Made by a program: the position numbers and the translations under genes | Notes under the pieces: generated by a model | What the model was told of the DNA's origin: nothing | What the model saw: only the letters and a program-made list of their open reading frames with translations | Database searches by the model: none | Part shown: positions 8,506-16,873 of the stretch, in pieces | Numbering within the stretch: position 1 is the stretch's first letter | Layout of the letters: each line of letters begins with the position of its first letter | Assembly (NCBI GenBank): GCA_026129865.1 | Contig: JAHCHG010000005.1 | Location: forward strand, 235,690 to 299,689 | Reading direction: 5' to 3' | DNA from: Pyrinomonadaceae bacterium | GTDB taxonomy: Bacteria > Acidobacteriota > Blastocatellia > Pyrinomonadales > Pyrinomonadaceae | Length of the DNA: 64,000 nt

Positions 8506-9588
8506 ATGCAAAAAAGGGAATCAGCCGTTTTGGAAAAGGCTCGACGAATAGTTCTCGAGCACGGATGGAATTCCACCGTTTACCAGATCTTAAATCCCGG
8601 AATCGATTTTTGGTTTCCGGCGTCCGGACACGCCGTTGTCGGACAGGTTCGCTGCCGAAGAGTTCGTGTTGTTGCCGGAGCGCCGGTCGCGTCGAAGGAA
8701 CGTCTTAAAGCCGTTTCCGACGAATTCGAAGCGGACGCCGCAGCACGGGGCGATACGGTTTGTTATTTTTGTGCTGAGGCAAGACTTGAAAATGTTTATT
8801 CGGCGTCGGTCGATCATTCCAAAGTACTGCTCGGGGCGCAGCCGGTCTGGGACCCGAAAAATTGGGCGACGATCGTTTCCGGCAACAAAAACGTCAGGTC
8901 CCAGATTAACCGCGCGCGGAATAAAAACGTTGTCGTTTCCGAATGGTCGATAGACCGCGCTGAAGATCATCCCGAATTAGTCGAGACGCTCCAAGCCTGG
9001 CTGGATTCGAAGGGCTTGCCGCCGCTTCATTTTATGGTCGAACCGCAAACCCTTTCAGACCTTCAAAACCGGCGCGTCTTTGTTGCGGAGCGAGACAGCG
9101 AGGTTAACGGTTTTGTCGTACTTTCGCCGGTTCCGACGCGCAACGGCTGGCTTTTCGAGCAGTTCGTTCATCGCCCGTCCTCACCGAACGGAACCGTCGA
9201 GCTGATGATAGATTTTGCCATGCGCGCTCTTGCGGAATCGGGTTCGGATTATGCAACGCTCGGGCTGTCGCCTTTGTCGAAGCGTGCCGACATTGATCCG
9301 TTCGAAAATCCTTTATGGCTGCGGTTCGTGCTTGCGTGGATGCGGAAACATGGTCAGCGGTTTTACAATTTTGACGGTTTAGATGCTTTCAAGGCGAAAT
9401 TTCAGCCGGAAATGTGGGAACCCGTATTCGCGATATCGAACGAAAAGAATTTCTCGTTCAAAACGCTTAAAGCGATCGCCGCAGCGTTTAGTAATGACGA
9501 ACCGTTGAAGCTCTTTCTCGGCGGACTTTGGCGCGCTTTTCGAACCGAATTAACCTGGTTAAAAGGCAAAATTTACTCTTTAAAGTAA
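8506..9588 (+). CDS. DUF2156 protein (phosphatidylglycerol lysyltransferase-like, soluble)
   Basis: About 360 residues from the ATG at 8506. The open frame begins at 8383, inside the upstream regulator gene, so that start is not used. It matches the soluble acyltransferase part of MprF/LPG synthases (two GNAT folds): the WDPKNW...VRSQINRARNK segment, GLPPLHFMVEP and the C-terminal FDGLDAFKAKFQPEMWEPVF block are typical. The N-terminal membrane flippase part of MprF is missing. Related proteins transfer an aminoacyl group to a lipid or another acceptor. The acceptor here is unknown. The stop codon lies inside the bidirectional terminator hairpin. Confidence 0.78.
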   Translation: MQKRESAVLEKARRIVLEHGWNSTVYQILNPGIDFWFPASGHAVVGQVRCRRVRVVAGAPVASKERLKAVSDEFEADAAARGDTVCYFCAEARLENVYSASVDHSKVLLGAQPVWDPKNWATIVSGNKNVRSQINRARNKNVVVSEWSIDRAEDHPELVETLQAWLDSKGLPPLHFMVEPQTLSDLQNRRVFVAERDSEVNGFVVLSPVPTRNGWLFEQFVHRPSSPNGTVELMIDFAMRALAESGSDYATLGLSPLSKRADIDPFENPLWLRFVLAWMRKHGQRFYNFDGLDAFKAKFQPEMWEPVFAISNEKNFSFKTLKAIAAAFSNDEPLKLFLGGLWRAFRTELTWLKGKIYSLK

Positions 9589-9596
9589 ATTTTGCC
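9565..9596. terminator. Perfect 12-bp stem terminator between convergent genes
   Basis: GGCAAAATTTAC (9565-9576) and GTAAATTTTGCC (9585-9596) pair perfectly around an 8-nt loop. The 3' arm contains the stop codon of the DUF2156 gene. The haemoglobin gene ends at 9605 from the other side, so it likely serves both. Confidence 0.75.
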
Positions 9597-9604
9597 GAAA
9601 CTGT

Positions 9605-9991
9605 TTACGAACGATTACTTGAAACAAAAGAAAGCATTCGATTTGCGATCATTCCCGCTCTCTGCTTGGCAAAATCGGCGCGTTCGCCTTCGAACGACCG
9701 ATCGATGCAGTCGTTAAAAAGTTCCAGCCACCGTTCGAAATGTTCGAATTTTAGCGGTGATTTTTGATGAAGCTCGCCGTGAACCTGCAGCGGATTTCTT
9801 CCGTGGCGCTGATAGTTTCGCGCACCGAGAAGCAGGCTTTCCCAAAAATCGCCGATCACCGGTAAATGATGTTCAAGATCGAGTTTTGCAACTTCAGTAA
9901 AAAGATAACCGATCTTGTCATCGGCTAGCGCTTTTTCGTAAAACTCTTTCATTAAAAGATCTATGTCCGCCCTGTTTTCAATATCCTGCAT
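9605..9991 (-). CDS. Group III truncated haemoglobin
   Basis: A 128-residue globin of the group III (Ctb-like) truncated class. FYEKAL (Tyr18) gives the distal Tyr B10, HHLPVIGDFWESLLLG is the E helix, and NPLQVHGELH holds the proximal haem His, followed by the family signature FERWLELF. Members bind O2 and NO and in Campylobacter respond to nitrosative stress. It is encoded immediately downstream of the VWA gene (1 bp apart), which suggests co-transcription, and fits the NO-handling theme of the next 38 kb. Confidence 0.9.
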   Translation of the reverse strand: MQDIENRADIDLLMKEFYEKALADDKIGYLFTEVAKLDLEHHLPVIGDFWESLLLGARNYQRHGRNPLQVHGELHQKSPLKFEHFERWLELFNDCIDRSFEGERADFAKQRAGMIANRMLSFVSSNRS

Positions 9992-9992
9992 A

Positions 9993-10943
9993 TTATTTAT
10001 AACTCTGATAACCCTTTTTATATGATAGCCTGAGCTTTCGGTCGCGAAATTTCGGCGCCAGTTTTACCTCGATCTCGTGCCACGATTGCTCACTGTCTTC
10101 CTTTACAAATCCTATCGAATACTGCGCCTGCATATCGTTGGCGATCTTGCCGAGTATCCGCACAAGCTCCGCTTCGGATTCAACAAACGGAGTTCTGGTA
10201 TTTCCGCCGCTGTCTTTTGCGAGCTCGTCGATCGCGGCGCGATCGAGTGCGGGATCATCAAAATCGACCGGCAGCCGGCGGCGTTCGAGACTGATATCGG
10301 AAAAACCCCATTTTTCCTTGTCGTCGAGAAAAATTGAAAAGACCTGAACGTTGAAACTTCGCAATTGAAATTTTAGCGTATTGAACGAATGATGGCTGTT
10401 CTGATCTCTGCCGTCGGTCAAAATTATCAATGTTTTCTTCGCGCTGTTCTTCGATTTGAGCTTTTGCCCGGCGACATAAAGTGCGTCGTACAGCGAGCTC
10501 GGTTTGTCTTTTTCCAGCGTAGAAAGATGCGTTCGAACCTGTTCTACGGACGGAACAAAACCCGTCTCGAGACTTCCGTTCTCATTAAATACGACGGTAA
10601 AAAAATCGTCCTTTTCGCGCAGCGTTTCGGTAAAAGTCTTCAGCGCATTTAATACGGTTGCGGTTCGGTCGGAAGTTGTCGGATGCAGATCGTAAACGAT
10701 GCCGTATGAAACCGGAGCGTCGTCAATTGACATCAGATCGATCGAACGACGGATTTTATTATCATAAATTTCGAACGCTTCTTTTGGAAGATCGCGAACA
10801 AAATTTCCGCTTTTGTCGCGGACATTGACTCCGATACTGACTATGTTCGTTTCGATCCTGACGATGTCGTCGTCCTGCGCCGCAACAAATTCCGACAATA
10901 TCAAAAAACAAAAAATAATAGCTGAAACTTTAATCATTGACAT
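9993..10943 (-). CDS. VWFA-related domain protein of acidobacterial type, exported
   Basis: About 316 residues. The ATG at 10943 is chosen because GAGGT lies just upstream and it starts a good signal peptide (MIKVSAIIFCFLILSEFVAAQ is split only by the two initial Met/Ser residues); the open frame runs further up to 11135 inside the neighbouring gene. A beta-rich N-terminal strand region with VNVRDKSGNFVRDLPKEAF precedes a von Willebrand A domain. The usual MIDAS DxSxS is degenerate (YDLHPTTS), while TDGRDQNS remains. This matches the VWFA-related family abundant in Acidobacteriota, whose function is unknown. It follows a membrane protein gene by 5 bp. Confidence 0.78.
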   Translation of the reverse strand: MSMIKVSAIIFCFLILSEFVAAQDDDIVRIETNIVSIGVNVRDKSGNFVRDLPKEAFEIYDNKIRRSIDLMSIDDAPVSYGIVYDLHPTTSDRTATVLNALKTFTETLREKDDFFTVVFNENGSLETGFVPSVEQVRTHLSTLEKDKPSSLYDALYVAGQKLKSKNSAKKTLIILTDGRDQNSHHSFNTLKFQLRSFNVQVFSIFLDDKEKWGFSDISLERRRLPVDFDDPALDRAAIDELAKDSGGNTRTPFVESEAELVRILGKIANDMQAQYSIGFVKEDSEQSWHEIEVKLAPKFRDRKLRLSYKKGYQSYK

Positions 10944-10948
10944 AAAAT

Positions 10949-11410
10949 CTACCTCGAAACATTGCTTTGATCGACCAGCCGCAGGTTTTGGCGCGTCAAA
11001 CTGATTCCCAAAGCGAGAAGCGATATAACCTTTATCGAGTCTAATACTATATAGATTACGTGGAGATTTGAATAAGGTTCGGCAGTTCCGTTGATGACCT
11101 GAGCGGTTCGCATATCCAAAAGCGGAAACAGCCAAAAGGTTTGGAGGAGCAAGACCGTGCCGATGACAGCGAAGGAAATATACGGCGTTCGACCATTTGG
11201 TCGTTCAAAGAAAAGTGTTGAAAAGAAGATGATCAGCAATCCGAGTTCGATCTTGTTCAACGCATGAAAAACCAGGTAGCCGATCCCAAGTCCGATCTCC
11301 AGCGTAATGTTCGGCGCCGAAAATTTGAGCGGTGCTTCCATAAACGAGATCGCGGCGACGCATCCAAACCAGATAAACGGCACCGCGATCTGTACTATTT
11401 TGAAAAACAT
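10949..11410 (-). CDS. Small four-helix membrane protein, function unknown
   Basis: About 153 residues from the ATG at 11410 (the longer frame overlaps the porin gene). Four hydrophobic segments are evident, with a short loop FMEAPLKFSAPN after the first, a pattern seen in DUF4149-like membrane proteins, though I cannot confirm membership. It sits between the porin gene (11 bp upstream) and the VWA gene (5 bp downstream), so it is part of a porin-membrane protein-VWA-haemoglobin unit. Confidence 0.65.
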   Translation of the reverse strand: MFFKIVQIAVPFIWFGCVAAISFMEAPLKFSAPNITLEIGLGIGYLVFHALNKIELGLLIIFFSTLFFERPNGRTPYISFAVIGTVLLLQTFWLFPLLDMRTAQVINGTAEPYSNLHVIYIVLDSIKVISLLALGISLTRQNLRLVDQSNVSR

Positions 11411-11420
11411 AAACCTAAAT

Positions 11421-12884
11421 TCAAAAACTATAAGCGGCGGCAAGGTTTACGTGATTTGCATTTTCTTTCGCGCCGAAAATATAGCTGGTTTCAAGCCTTC
11501 TAAATTCGCCGCCGAGAGAAAATTGCGGAGAAAATTTATATATCAGATCGAACGCGTATCCGAAGTTTCTAGACCGGAAATTTCGATTGGAAACACTTCG
11601 GAGATCTTCGTTGCGCGGATCGTCAACTCCGATCGACGCAAATGCCGACAGCCTGTCTTTTGCCGTCGGCAGAACCCATCCGATCTGTGTCCAACCGCCG
11701 CGAGTTCCGATTCCGCGAACTCCTCCGGCAACCAATGTGTTGTTTTGCCGGAAGGCAAAATCCGTGTTGTAACCCTGGAAAATTCCGCCTTGAAAACCGC
11801 CTAAATTGCGCCCGAAAAATGCTTCGCCTGTTAAGGTTACACGCTTGACGATCGGGAAATTCCAATCGAGTGCGAGTCCAACGGAATTAATTTCGTTCGA
11901 AGAATTTCCGACCGTTACGTCTGAACGTCCGTAATGTCCGGCAAAACCGATCGTACCTGATTTTTCTGTTCCGAACCAATTTGCTTCGGTAAAAGAGATA
12001 CGACTTTGGAAAAATGGAACATTTGAAGCCGCGCCGGAACCCGGCTGCAATAATGCAGGAGTTCCGCTTGTCGGGAAATCGCCGGTTCCGGGAGCTATAA
12101 CCGCACTTTGCCATTTGAAGTTTTTACCGAGTTTTTGCTGCAAAAGAACCTGCGGAAGACGCGACCAGAGATTTCCGGCGGCGGCAAACTGCGGGATCGC
12201 TGCGGCGGCAAGCGATGTCGGATTATTCGGGGCAAAGATTATCCAATCCTGTCCGACGGTCAAAGAAGTTCTCTCCCAATCGAATTGTGCTTTGGCAACG
12301 CGCAAGCGTAAAACCCCCATATTTTCACCAACTCCGACCGCCGGAAATCCGCCGTAAAAGTCGGCTTCGACAACTCCGCTGACTGCGGCATTTCCGATTC
12401 TGCCGCCTTCGATCTTAACGCCGAAACGGGTTTGTCTTCCGCTTGCGCTGAAGTTACTTTTTCCGGTCGCCGCCCACAGCGGATCGTCGGAATTATTTGT
12501 CCCGCTGCTGTTCCCGAAGGCATTGAAAAAGATAATTCCGTAAGGCGTGATCTTGTAATTTCCGACATCAATGCTCAGATCCTTTTTGTCGGATTTTTGC
12601 TTGGTTTCATTTGATGAAACAGGAACTGTTTCGTTCGATTTTGCAGTGTTTGCGGGTTCAACGTTTACCGCAACGGTTTCGGTTTCTTCTTTTTTAACTA
12701 ACGCTCGTTTCAAAGCTTCAAGTTCAGCCTGCATCGCCTGAACCTGTGATTCGAGCTGTTTGACGCGATCGTTTACCTCGTCATTTCCAACCGCTGCGGG
12801 CGAAGAAGTTTGGGCGTTGACCGTAAAACACAGCAATAAAAGGATACAACTGAATTTGATAAAATTGTGATAAATATAAAGCAT
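11421..12884 (-). CDS. DcaP-like trimeric outer membrane porin
   Basis: 487 residues: a signal peptide ending VNAQ, then a short coiled coil (VNDRVKQLESQVQAMQAEL) that usually trimerises such porins, a Thr/Ser/Lys linker, and a beta barrel starting ITPYGIIFFNAFG and ending in a terminal Phe (AAYSF), the signal for barrel insertion by BamA. The pattern SGRQTRFGVKIEG...VEADFYGGF fits the DcaP family, which admits anionic solutes. Next to narK, a role in nitrate entry through the outer membrane is plausible but not shown. AGGAG lies upstream of the ATG, and an inverted repeat at 12906-12929 lies in the leader. Confidence 0.78.
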   Translation of the reverse strand: MLYIYHNFIKFSCILLLLCFTVNAQTSSPAAVGNDEVNDRVKQLESQVQAMQAELEALKRALVKKEETETVAVNVEPANTAKSNETVPVSSNETKQKSDKKDLSIDVGNYKITPYGIIFFNAFGNSSGTNNSDDPLWAATGKSNFSASGRQTRFGVKIEGGRIGNAAVSGVVEADFYGGFPAVGVGENMGVLRLRVAKAQFDWERTSLTVGQDWIIFAPNNPTSLAAAAIPQFAAAGNLWSRLPQVLLQQKLGKNFKWQSAVIAPGTGDFPTSGTPALLQPGSGAASNVPFFQSRISFTEANWFGTEKSGTIGFAGHYGRSDVTVGNSSNEINSVGLALDWNFPIVKRVTLTGEAFFGRNLGGFQGGIFQGYNTDFAFRQNNTLVAGGVRGIGTRGGWTQIGWVLPTAKDRLSAFASIGVDDPRNEDLRSVSNRNFRSRNFGYAFDLIYKFSPQFSLGGEFRRLETSYIFGAKENANHVNLAAAYSF

Positions 12885-12905
12885 TTTTATGCTCCTAAAA
12901 TTCAG

Positions 12906-12929
12906 TTAAGCTTTTTCGTATTAGCTTAA
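12906..12929. promoter_or_regulatory. 7-10-7 inverted repeat upstream of the porin gene
   Basis: TTAAGCT (12906-12912) and AGCTTAA (12923-12929) are perfect inverted copies, 22 bp before the porin start codon. It may be an operator or a leader hairpin. The remaining roughly 170 bp up to the end of narK hold no other signal I can name. Confidence 0.4.
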
Positions 12930-13101
12930 TTCACGAGCAGAATTAACTAAAAAAGATGCAGAAGTTCGGTTCGAATGTGCATTACCGGTCTTGCCGAAGG
13001 ATCAGGGCGGGGATAAACCTGCTCAACATCTTTTGGTTTCAAGATCAATGAAAATTTGGTCAAGCAGGTCGCCCAATTCTGAATGACCGGCAGTAAGTAA
13101 A

Positions 13102-14286
13102 TTATCCATTGGAATTTACAACTTCTGAATTTCGTATGAAGGCAAAATAATTGATTGCCAAACACATCAACGCAAAAATCGTTAAGAATAGGAATCCGAG
13201 GATGTAACTTTCAGTCCAATCTCTTACCACCCCAAGAACAAGGGGCGGAAAAAATCCGCCGAGTCCGCCGAATGCACCGACCAGTCCCGTTACAGTTCCG
13301 GTTTCTTTCGGGAAATATTGCGGAACGAGTTTGAAAACCGCTCCGCTTCCCATTCCCAAAGCAGCCGCGCCGCCTAATGCACCAATGGTAAACGGAATCA
13401 TCGACCCCAGTTTCAGTAGAACTGAAAAACAGGCTATAGCGGCAAACACAAACATTAGAACCTTTGCTCCGCCGACTTTATCCGCCAAAATTCCGCCGAC
13501 CGGACGCAGGAGAGTTGCCAAAATCACAAAACCCGCAGTTCGTGCGCCGGCATCTGTTGGTGAAAGATCGTAAAGGTCTATAAGAAGTGTCGGAAGATAG
13601 ATCGAGAAAGCCACAAAACCGCCGAATGTCAGAAAATAAAATATTGAGAGAATCCAAGCCTTCGGCGAAGTTTGCAAGACTTTTATATTTTCGGCAAATG
13701 TTTTCGGCTTAGCGGTAGTTTCGGCATCTCTGGCAAACAGATAAAAAATGATTCCCCAGATCAAAGAGATCGCTGCAAAAATATAAAAAACAGGTCGCCA
13801 ATCCGCAAGCCACAAAGCTAAAACGGGTGCAAAGAAAACGGCTGCCGATTGACCGATATTACCGACTCCATAGATGCCGAGTGCCATTCCCTGCTTTTCG
13901 GGAGCAAACCATTTCGAGGTAAAAGCGACTCCGATCGCAAAGGAAGTTCCTGCCAACCCGACCAGCAAACCTAATAAAATAAGTTGGTTATAACTTGAAG
14001 AAAAGCCGATCAACGCCGCCGGAATTGCCGAACCGATCAGCAAAACGGTAAAGACGATTCTTCCGCCGAAACGGTCTGCCAGCATTCCCGCCGGAAGTCT
14101 GCCGATCGAACCGAGCAGAACCGGAACTGCGATCAAAATACTTTTGCTGGTCGCAGAAAGACTGTAAATTTCAGTAAATGTCGGAGCTAAGGCAGAAATT
14201 AATCCCCAAATCGCAAAGGCTACGCCAAATGCCATTGTTGACATAAATAATGCCCGTGCCGCCCCCGGTCTGAATGTTTCATTCAT
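13102..14286 (-). CDS. narK: Nitrate/nitrite transporter of the NarK family (MFS)
   Basis: 394 residues with about 12 hydrophobic helices. The two nitrate signatures of the NNP family are present: GIYGVGNIGQSAAVFFAP in the first half and GLVGAFGGLGGFFPP in the second. The cytoplasmic motif GMLADRFGGR after helix 2 is the MFS motif A. NarK proteins bring in nitrate by proton symport or exchange it for nitrite. Length is at the low end of the single-domain NarK1/NarK2 class. It would feed the cytoplasmic NarG active site encoded at 31-35 kb. A truncated second narK lies just upstream (14449-14580). No Shine-Dalgarno is obvious. Confidence 0.92.
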   Translation of the reverse strand: MNETFRPGAARALFMSTMAFGVAFAIWGLISALAPTFTEIYSLSATSKSILIAVPVLLGSIGRLPAGMLADRFGGRIVFTVLLIGSAIPAALIGFSSSYNQLILLGLLVGLAGTSFAIGVAFTSKWFAPEKQGMALGIYGVGNIGQSAAVFFAPVLALWLADWRPVFYIFAAISLIWGIIFYLFARDAETTAKPKTFAENIKVLQTSPKAWILSIFYFLTFGGFVAFSIYLPTLLIDLYDLSPTDAGARTAGFVILATLLRPVGGILADKVGGAKVLMFVFAAIACFSVLLKLGSMIPFTIGALGGAAALGMGSGAVFKLVPQYFPKETGTVTGLVGAFGGLGGFFPPLVLGVVRDWTESYILGFLFLTIFALMCLAINYFAFIRNSEVVNSNG

Positions 14287-14448
14287 AGATTGTTTGTCTT
14301 AAATAAATTAAATTTAAATGCTGAAAATAATAGTTGAAAATAAGGGATTTGGAAAATTATAAAACTTTCGAATCGTCTTCATCCCGTTGTCAATAGTTTT
14401 GGTTAACAATTCCTTTCTCGTCCGGCGCCTTTTGGTTCAAAATCTGCT

Positions 14449-14580
14449 CTAAAATCGCGAGCGTGCGAATCTCAAATAAAATGACATAACATCAAGCATC
14501 CACGCCGCAAAGCACACCGTGAACGCCAGTGTATTCATAAAAAGAATCCTGTTCGCTTCCTTTGGCGTTGTTATTTCCAT
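14449..14580 (-). pseudogene. N-terminal remnant of a second narK
   Basis: A 43-codon reading frame starts at an ATG (14580) and reads MEITTPKEANRIL...MNTLAFTVCFAAWMLD before an unrelated tail and a stop. The conserved part is the start of a NarK1-type nitrate transporter (first helix with TLAFTVCFAAWM) and parallels the start of the intact gene (ARALFMSTMAFGVAFAIW). Everything after the first helix is missing, so it is a decayed or deleted copy. The rest of the 14287-14859 interval holds no complete gene. Confidence 0.65.
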
Positions 14581-14704
14581 ATGAGAAGAACCGTCCAAAA
14601 TTTCGAACTTGAGATCAAAAAATGGACTTCAACGGACATCCATATCTTTTTATCTCTTTCGATATTTTTACCTTTTGCAGAATTGCCAACAATAGTTAAA
14701 TCGA

Positions 14705-14727
14705 ATCATTTTCATGATGTATATAAT
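14705..14727 (+). promoter_or_regulatory. Putative promoter: TATAAT -10 box with an upstream inverted repeat
   Basis: A perfect TATAAT lies at 14722-14727. Just upstream ATCAT (14705-14709) and ATGAT (14714-14718) form an inverted repeat that would overlap the spacer of the promoter, where a repressor would block transcription. The next gene on this strand starts at 14860, giving a leader of about 125 nt. Confidence 0.4.
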
Positions 14728-14859
14728 TCCTAAACAACCAGCCAGTCAAAGCTGTTCGCGGAAAACTTATTCGACAGACTGATTCAAATCATAAAACCGT
14801 CTTTGGGATATGCTGTATCTTTGAAATGGAATATATTCTTTCATCCTAAAGGAGATGCA

Positions 14860-15228
14860 ATGAAGCTAAGAATACGTGGGAATTCGGTTCGATTGCGGCT
14901 GACTCAGTCCGAGGTCGATGAGTTTGGCGCGGGCGAACCGGTAAGTGAATTGGTCGAATTCGGAGATTCCGAAGAAACCGGCTTTCGCTATGAACTGAAG
15001 AAATCGTCAAATGAAGATCTCGATGCGTCATTTGAAAACGGCACGCTTTCCGTCAAGGTCGGCGAAAGCGCTGCACGCCAATGGGTTAACAGTCAGGATG
15101 TGGGAATCGAAGGGACAGCGGGAAAACTCCACATTCTAATCGAAAAGGATTTTGAATGCCTGAAGCCGCGACCGGGCGAAGACGAAAGCGATAATTTTCC
15201 GAATCCGAACACAGGTGAAAACTGTTAG
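14860..15228 (+). CDS. Small uncharacterised protein of the nitrate gene neighbourhood
   Basis: About 122 residues from the ATG at 14860, which is preceded by AAGGAGATG at ideal spacing; the open frame begins earlier at 14803 without a ribosome site. It starts MKLRIRGNSVRLRLTQSEV, is rich in short beta segments and acidic residues, and has paired residues in LHILIEKDFECL near the end. I recognise the general type (possibly DUF7009) but not a function. It is followed by ywiC and a radical SAM gene in the same direction with small gaps, so it is probably one operon of accessory nitrate genes. Confidence 0.7.
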   Translation: MKLRIRGNSVRLRLTQSEVDEFGAGEPVSELVEFGDSEETGFRYELKKSSNEDLDASFENGTLSVKVGESAARQWVNSQDVGIEGTAGKLHILIEKDFECLKPRPGEDESDNFPNPNTGENC

Positions 15229-15262
15229 GTCGTCAGGCTAAAGCCAGCTTTTTAGAGGACAT

Positions 15263-16081
15263 ATGGACGCGGGAAATTCGATCGTTAAAAATTATCCGAA
15301 AGTCAGGCTGCGAGGGATCGCGCTGCCGGTCGAACACGGCGCGTGGGGATTTTTGTTTGAACCGATGCTGGCTGCGGTCGCCGTTGCGGCGTCGTTTAGT
15401 TCGGTTTGGATATCTCTTACGGTTATCGGCGCGTTTCTTATGCGGCAGCCGCTAAAGATATTCCTGGCGGATCTGCGTGCGAAACGAAATCTGCCGCAAA
15501 CGACGGCTGCGCTCAAGTTTCTTTTGATCTACGGATCGATCTTCGGCGTCGGATTCCTGGGCTGTTTGGCGTTCGCGCGAATCGAATTTTTCATTCCATT
15601 CGTCATTGTTGCGCCGCTTGCGCTCTATCAGATCTATTCGGATGCGTCGCGAAGAAGCCGTCAATTGCTCCCGGAACTTTCAGGTTCGATCGCAATTTCC
15701 TCTTCGGCTGCGGTGATCGCGTTGGCAGGCGGATGGACTTTACCGGCAGCGCTCGCTTTATGGGGAATTTTTGCTGCGCGGCTTATTCCATCGATACTAT
15801 ATGTAAGAAACCGCTTAAATTTGGAAAAAGGAAAGCCGTATTCCTTTATCGCCGTTTTTGCGGCGAATCTTGCAGCACTGGCGGCGGTCGGACTATTGAC
15901 AGCAAACGGGTTGAGTCCGAAATTGACCTTGTTCATGTTTGGAGTTTTGTTTTGGCGCGCCGTCGTCGGACTTTCACCGTTTCGACGGAAAATAAAAGCT
16001 ATGAAGATTGGCGTCTGGGAAGTGATCTACGGCTTGCTGACCGTATTATCTGTTATTTTGGGGTATCATTTCAGCATTTGA
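15263..16081 (+). CDS. ywiC: YwiC-like membrane protein
   Basis: 272 residues with seven or so hydrophobic helices. The N-terminal signature PVEHGAWGFLFEP and the motif RQPLKI...DLRAKRNLPQT are those of the YwiC-like family. In Bacillus subtilis ywiC lies between narK-fnr and narGHJI, and related genes often accompany nitrate reductase; the biochemical role is not known (the fold recalls UbiA-type prenyltransferases, but the Asp-rich motifs are not evident). GAGGACAT precedes the ATG. It lies in an operon with the small protein upstream and ends 4 bp before the radical SAM gene. Confidence 0.82.
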   Translation: MDAGNSIVKNYPKVRLRGIALPVEHGAWGFLFEPMLAAVAVAASFSSVWISLTVIGAFLMRQPLKIFLADLRAKRNLPQTTAALKFLLIYGSIFGVGFLGCLAFARIEFFIPFVIVAPLALYQIYSDASRRSRQLLPELSGSIAISSSAAVIALAGGWTLPAALALWGIFAARLIPSILYVRNRLNLEKGKPYSFIAVFAANLAALAAVGLLTANGLSPKLTLFMFGVLFWRAVVGLSPFRRKIKAMKIGVWEVIYGLLTVLSVILGYHFSI

Positions 16082-16085
16082 ATTT

Positions 16086-16862
16086 ATGACAACTTGTACC
16101 CCAAGCAGCATTTACGGACCCGTGGCGTCTTGGCGGCTCGGAAGATCGCTCGGCGTCGACCTGTTGTGCATTGATTCGATCTGTTCGTTCGAGTGCATTT
16201 ATTGTCAGCTCGGAAAAATCAACCGGGTTACGAAGCAGCGCGACGTATTCGTTTCGACGGAAGCCGTGCTCGACGATCTGAAGAGATCGGAATGGGAAAA
16301 TTGCGACGTGATAACCTTTTCGGGCAGCGGTGAACCGACGCTGGCAAAGAACCTTGGCGAGGTCATTGAGAAGGTCAAAGAGCTGACCGGTAAACCGGTG
16401 GTCGTATTGACCAATTCAACGCTACTTTTTGTCCCCGAGGTGCGATACGAATTGGCGAAAGCCGATACGATATATTGTAAACTTGACGCCTGGTCCGACG
16501 ACGTACTTCGCCGGGTCGACCGACCACACGCCGGAATTTCTCTGAAATCCATCATTTCCGGGATCAGGCTGTTACGCGATGAGTTTGACGGATTTTTAGC
16601 GATTCAGACAATGCTGCTTCGGCGTCCGAAAAGGTTTGAACTAAAACGCTTTTCAGAGATTTTGTATTGTTTGGAACCGGACGAAGTACAGCTGAACACT
16701 CCATCGCGACCGGTGCCGAAAAATTATTTTCTTGAGAGCCGCGGCAATATCACGGAATCCGACAGCAACTCTTCATTTCTGAAGACTCTTTCAAAAGTTG
16801 AACTCGAAGGAGTCCGGGCGAAGCTGGCAGAATTTACGAAACTGCCGATAATCACGCGCTGA
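16086..16862 (+). CDS. Radical SAM protein, wyosine-type (COG0731)
   Basis: 258 residues. The [4Fe-4S] cluster that binds S-adenosylmethionine is held by C33, C37 and C40 (CSFECIYCQLG). The glycine-rich SAM motif TFSGSGEPTL and the segment NSTLL match the COG0731 group related to TYW1 wybutosine enzymes. C4 near the start could be an extra ligand. The substrate is unknown. It starts 4 bp after ywiC and precedes the PLP decarboxylase by about 10 bp. Genes of this group are sometimes seen with nar clusters, so a role in maturing a Mo or Fe-S enzyme is a guess only. Confidence 0.8.
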   Translation: MTTCTPSSIYGPVASWRLGRSLGVDLLCIDSICSFECIYCQLGKINRVTKQRDVFVSTEAVLDDLKRSEWENCDVITFSGSGEPTLAKNLGEVIEKVKELTGKPVVVLTNSTLLFVPEVRYELAKADTIYCKLDAWSDDVLRRVDRPHAGISLKSIISGIRLLRDEFDGFLAIQTMLLRRPKRFELKRFSEILYCLEPDEVQLNTPSRPVPKNYFLESRGNITESDSNSSFLKTLSKVELEGVRAKLAEFTKLPIITR

Positions 16863-16873
16863 TAGAAAATTTG

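Noticed and set aside
9993..11135. Longer start for the VWA protein at 11135
   Set aside because: It would overlap most of the upstream membrane protein gene's 3' end and bury the signal peptide; the ATG at 10943 has a good ribosome site.
12960..12985. Possible tRNA T-arm (GGTTCGAAT)
   Set aside because: No acceptor stem, anticodon arm or CCA end can be folded around it.
12947..13165. Minus-strand frame in the porin-narK gap
   Set aside because: It overlaps the narK 3' end in another frame and shows no family features or ribosome site.
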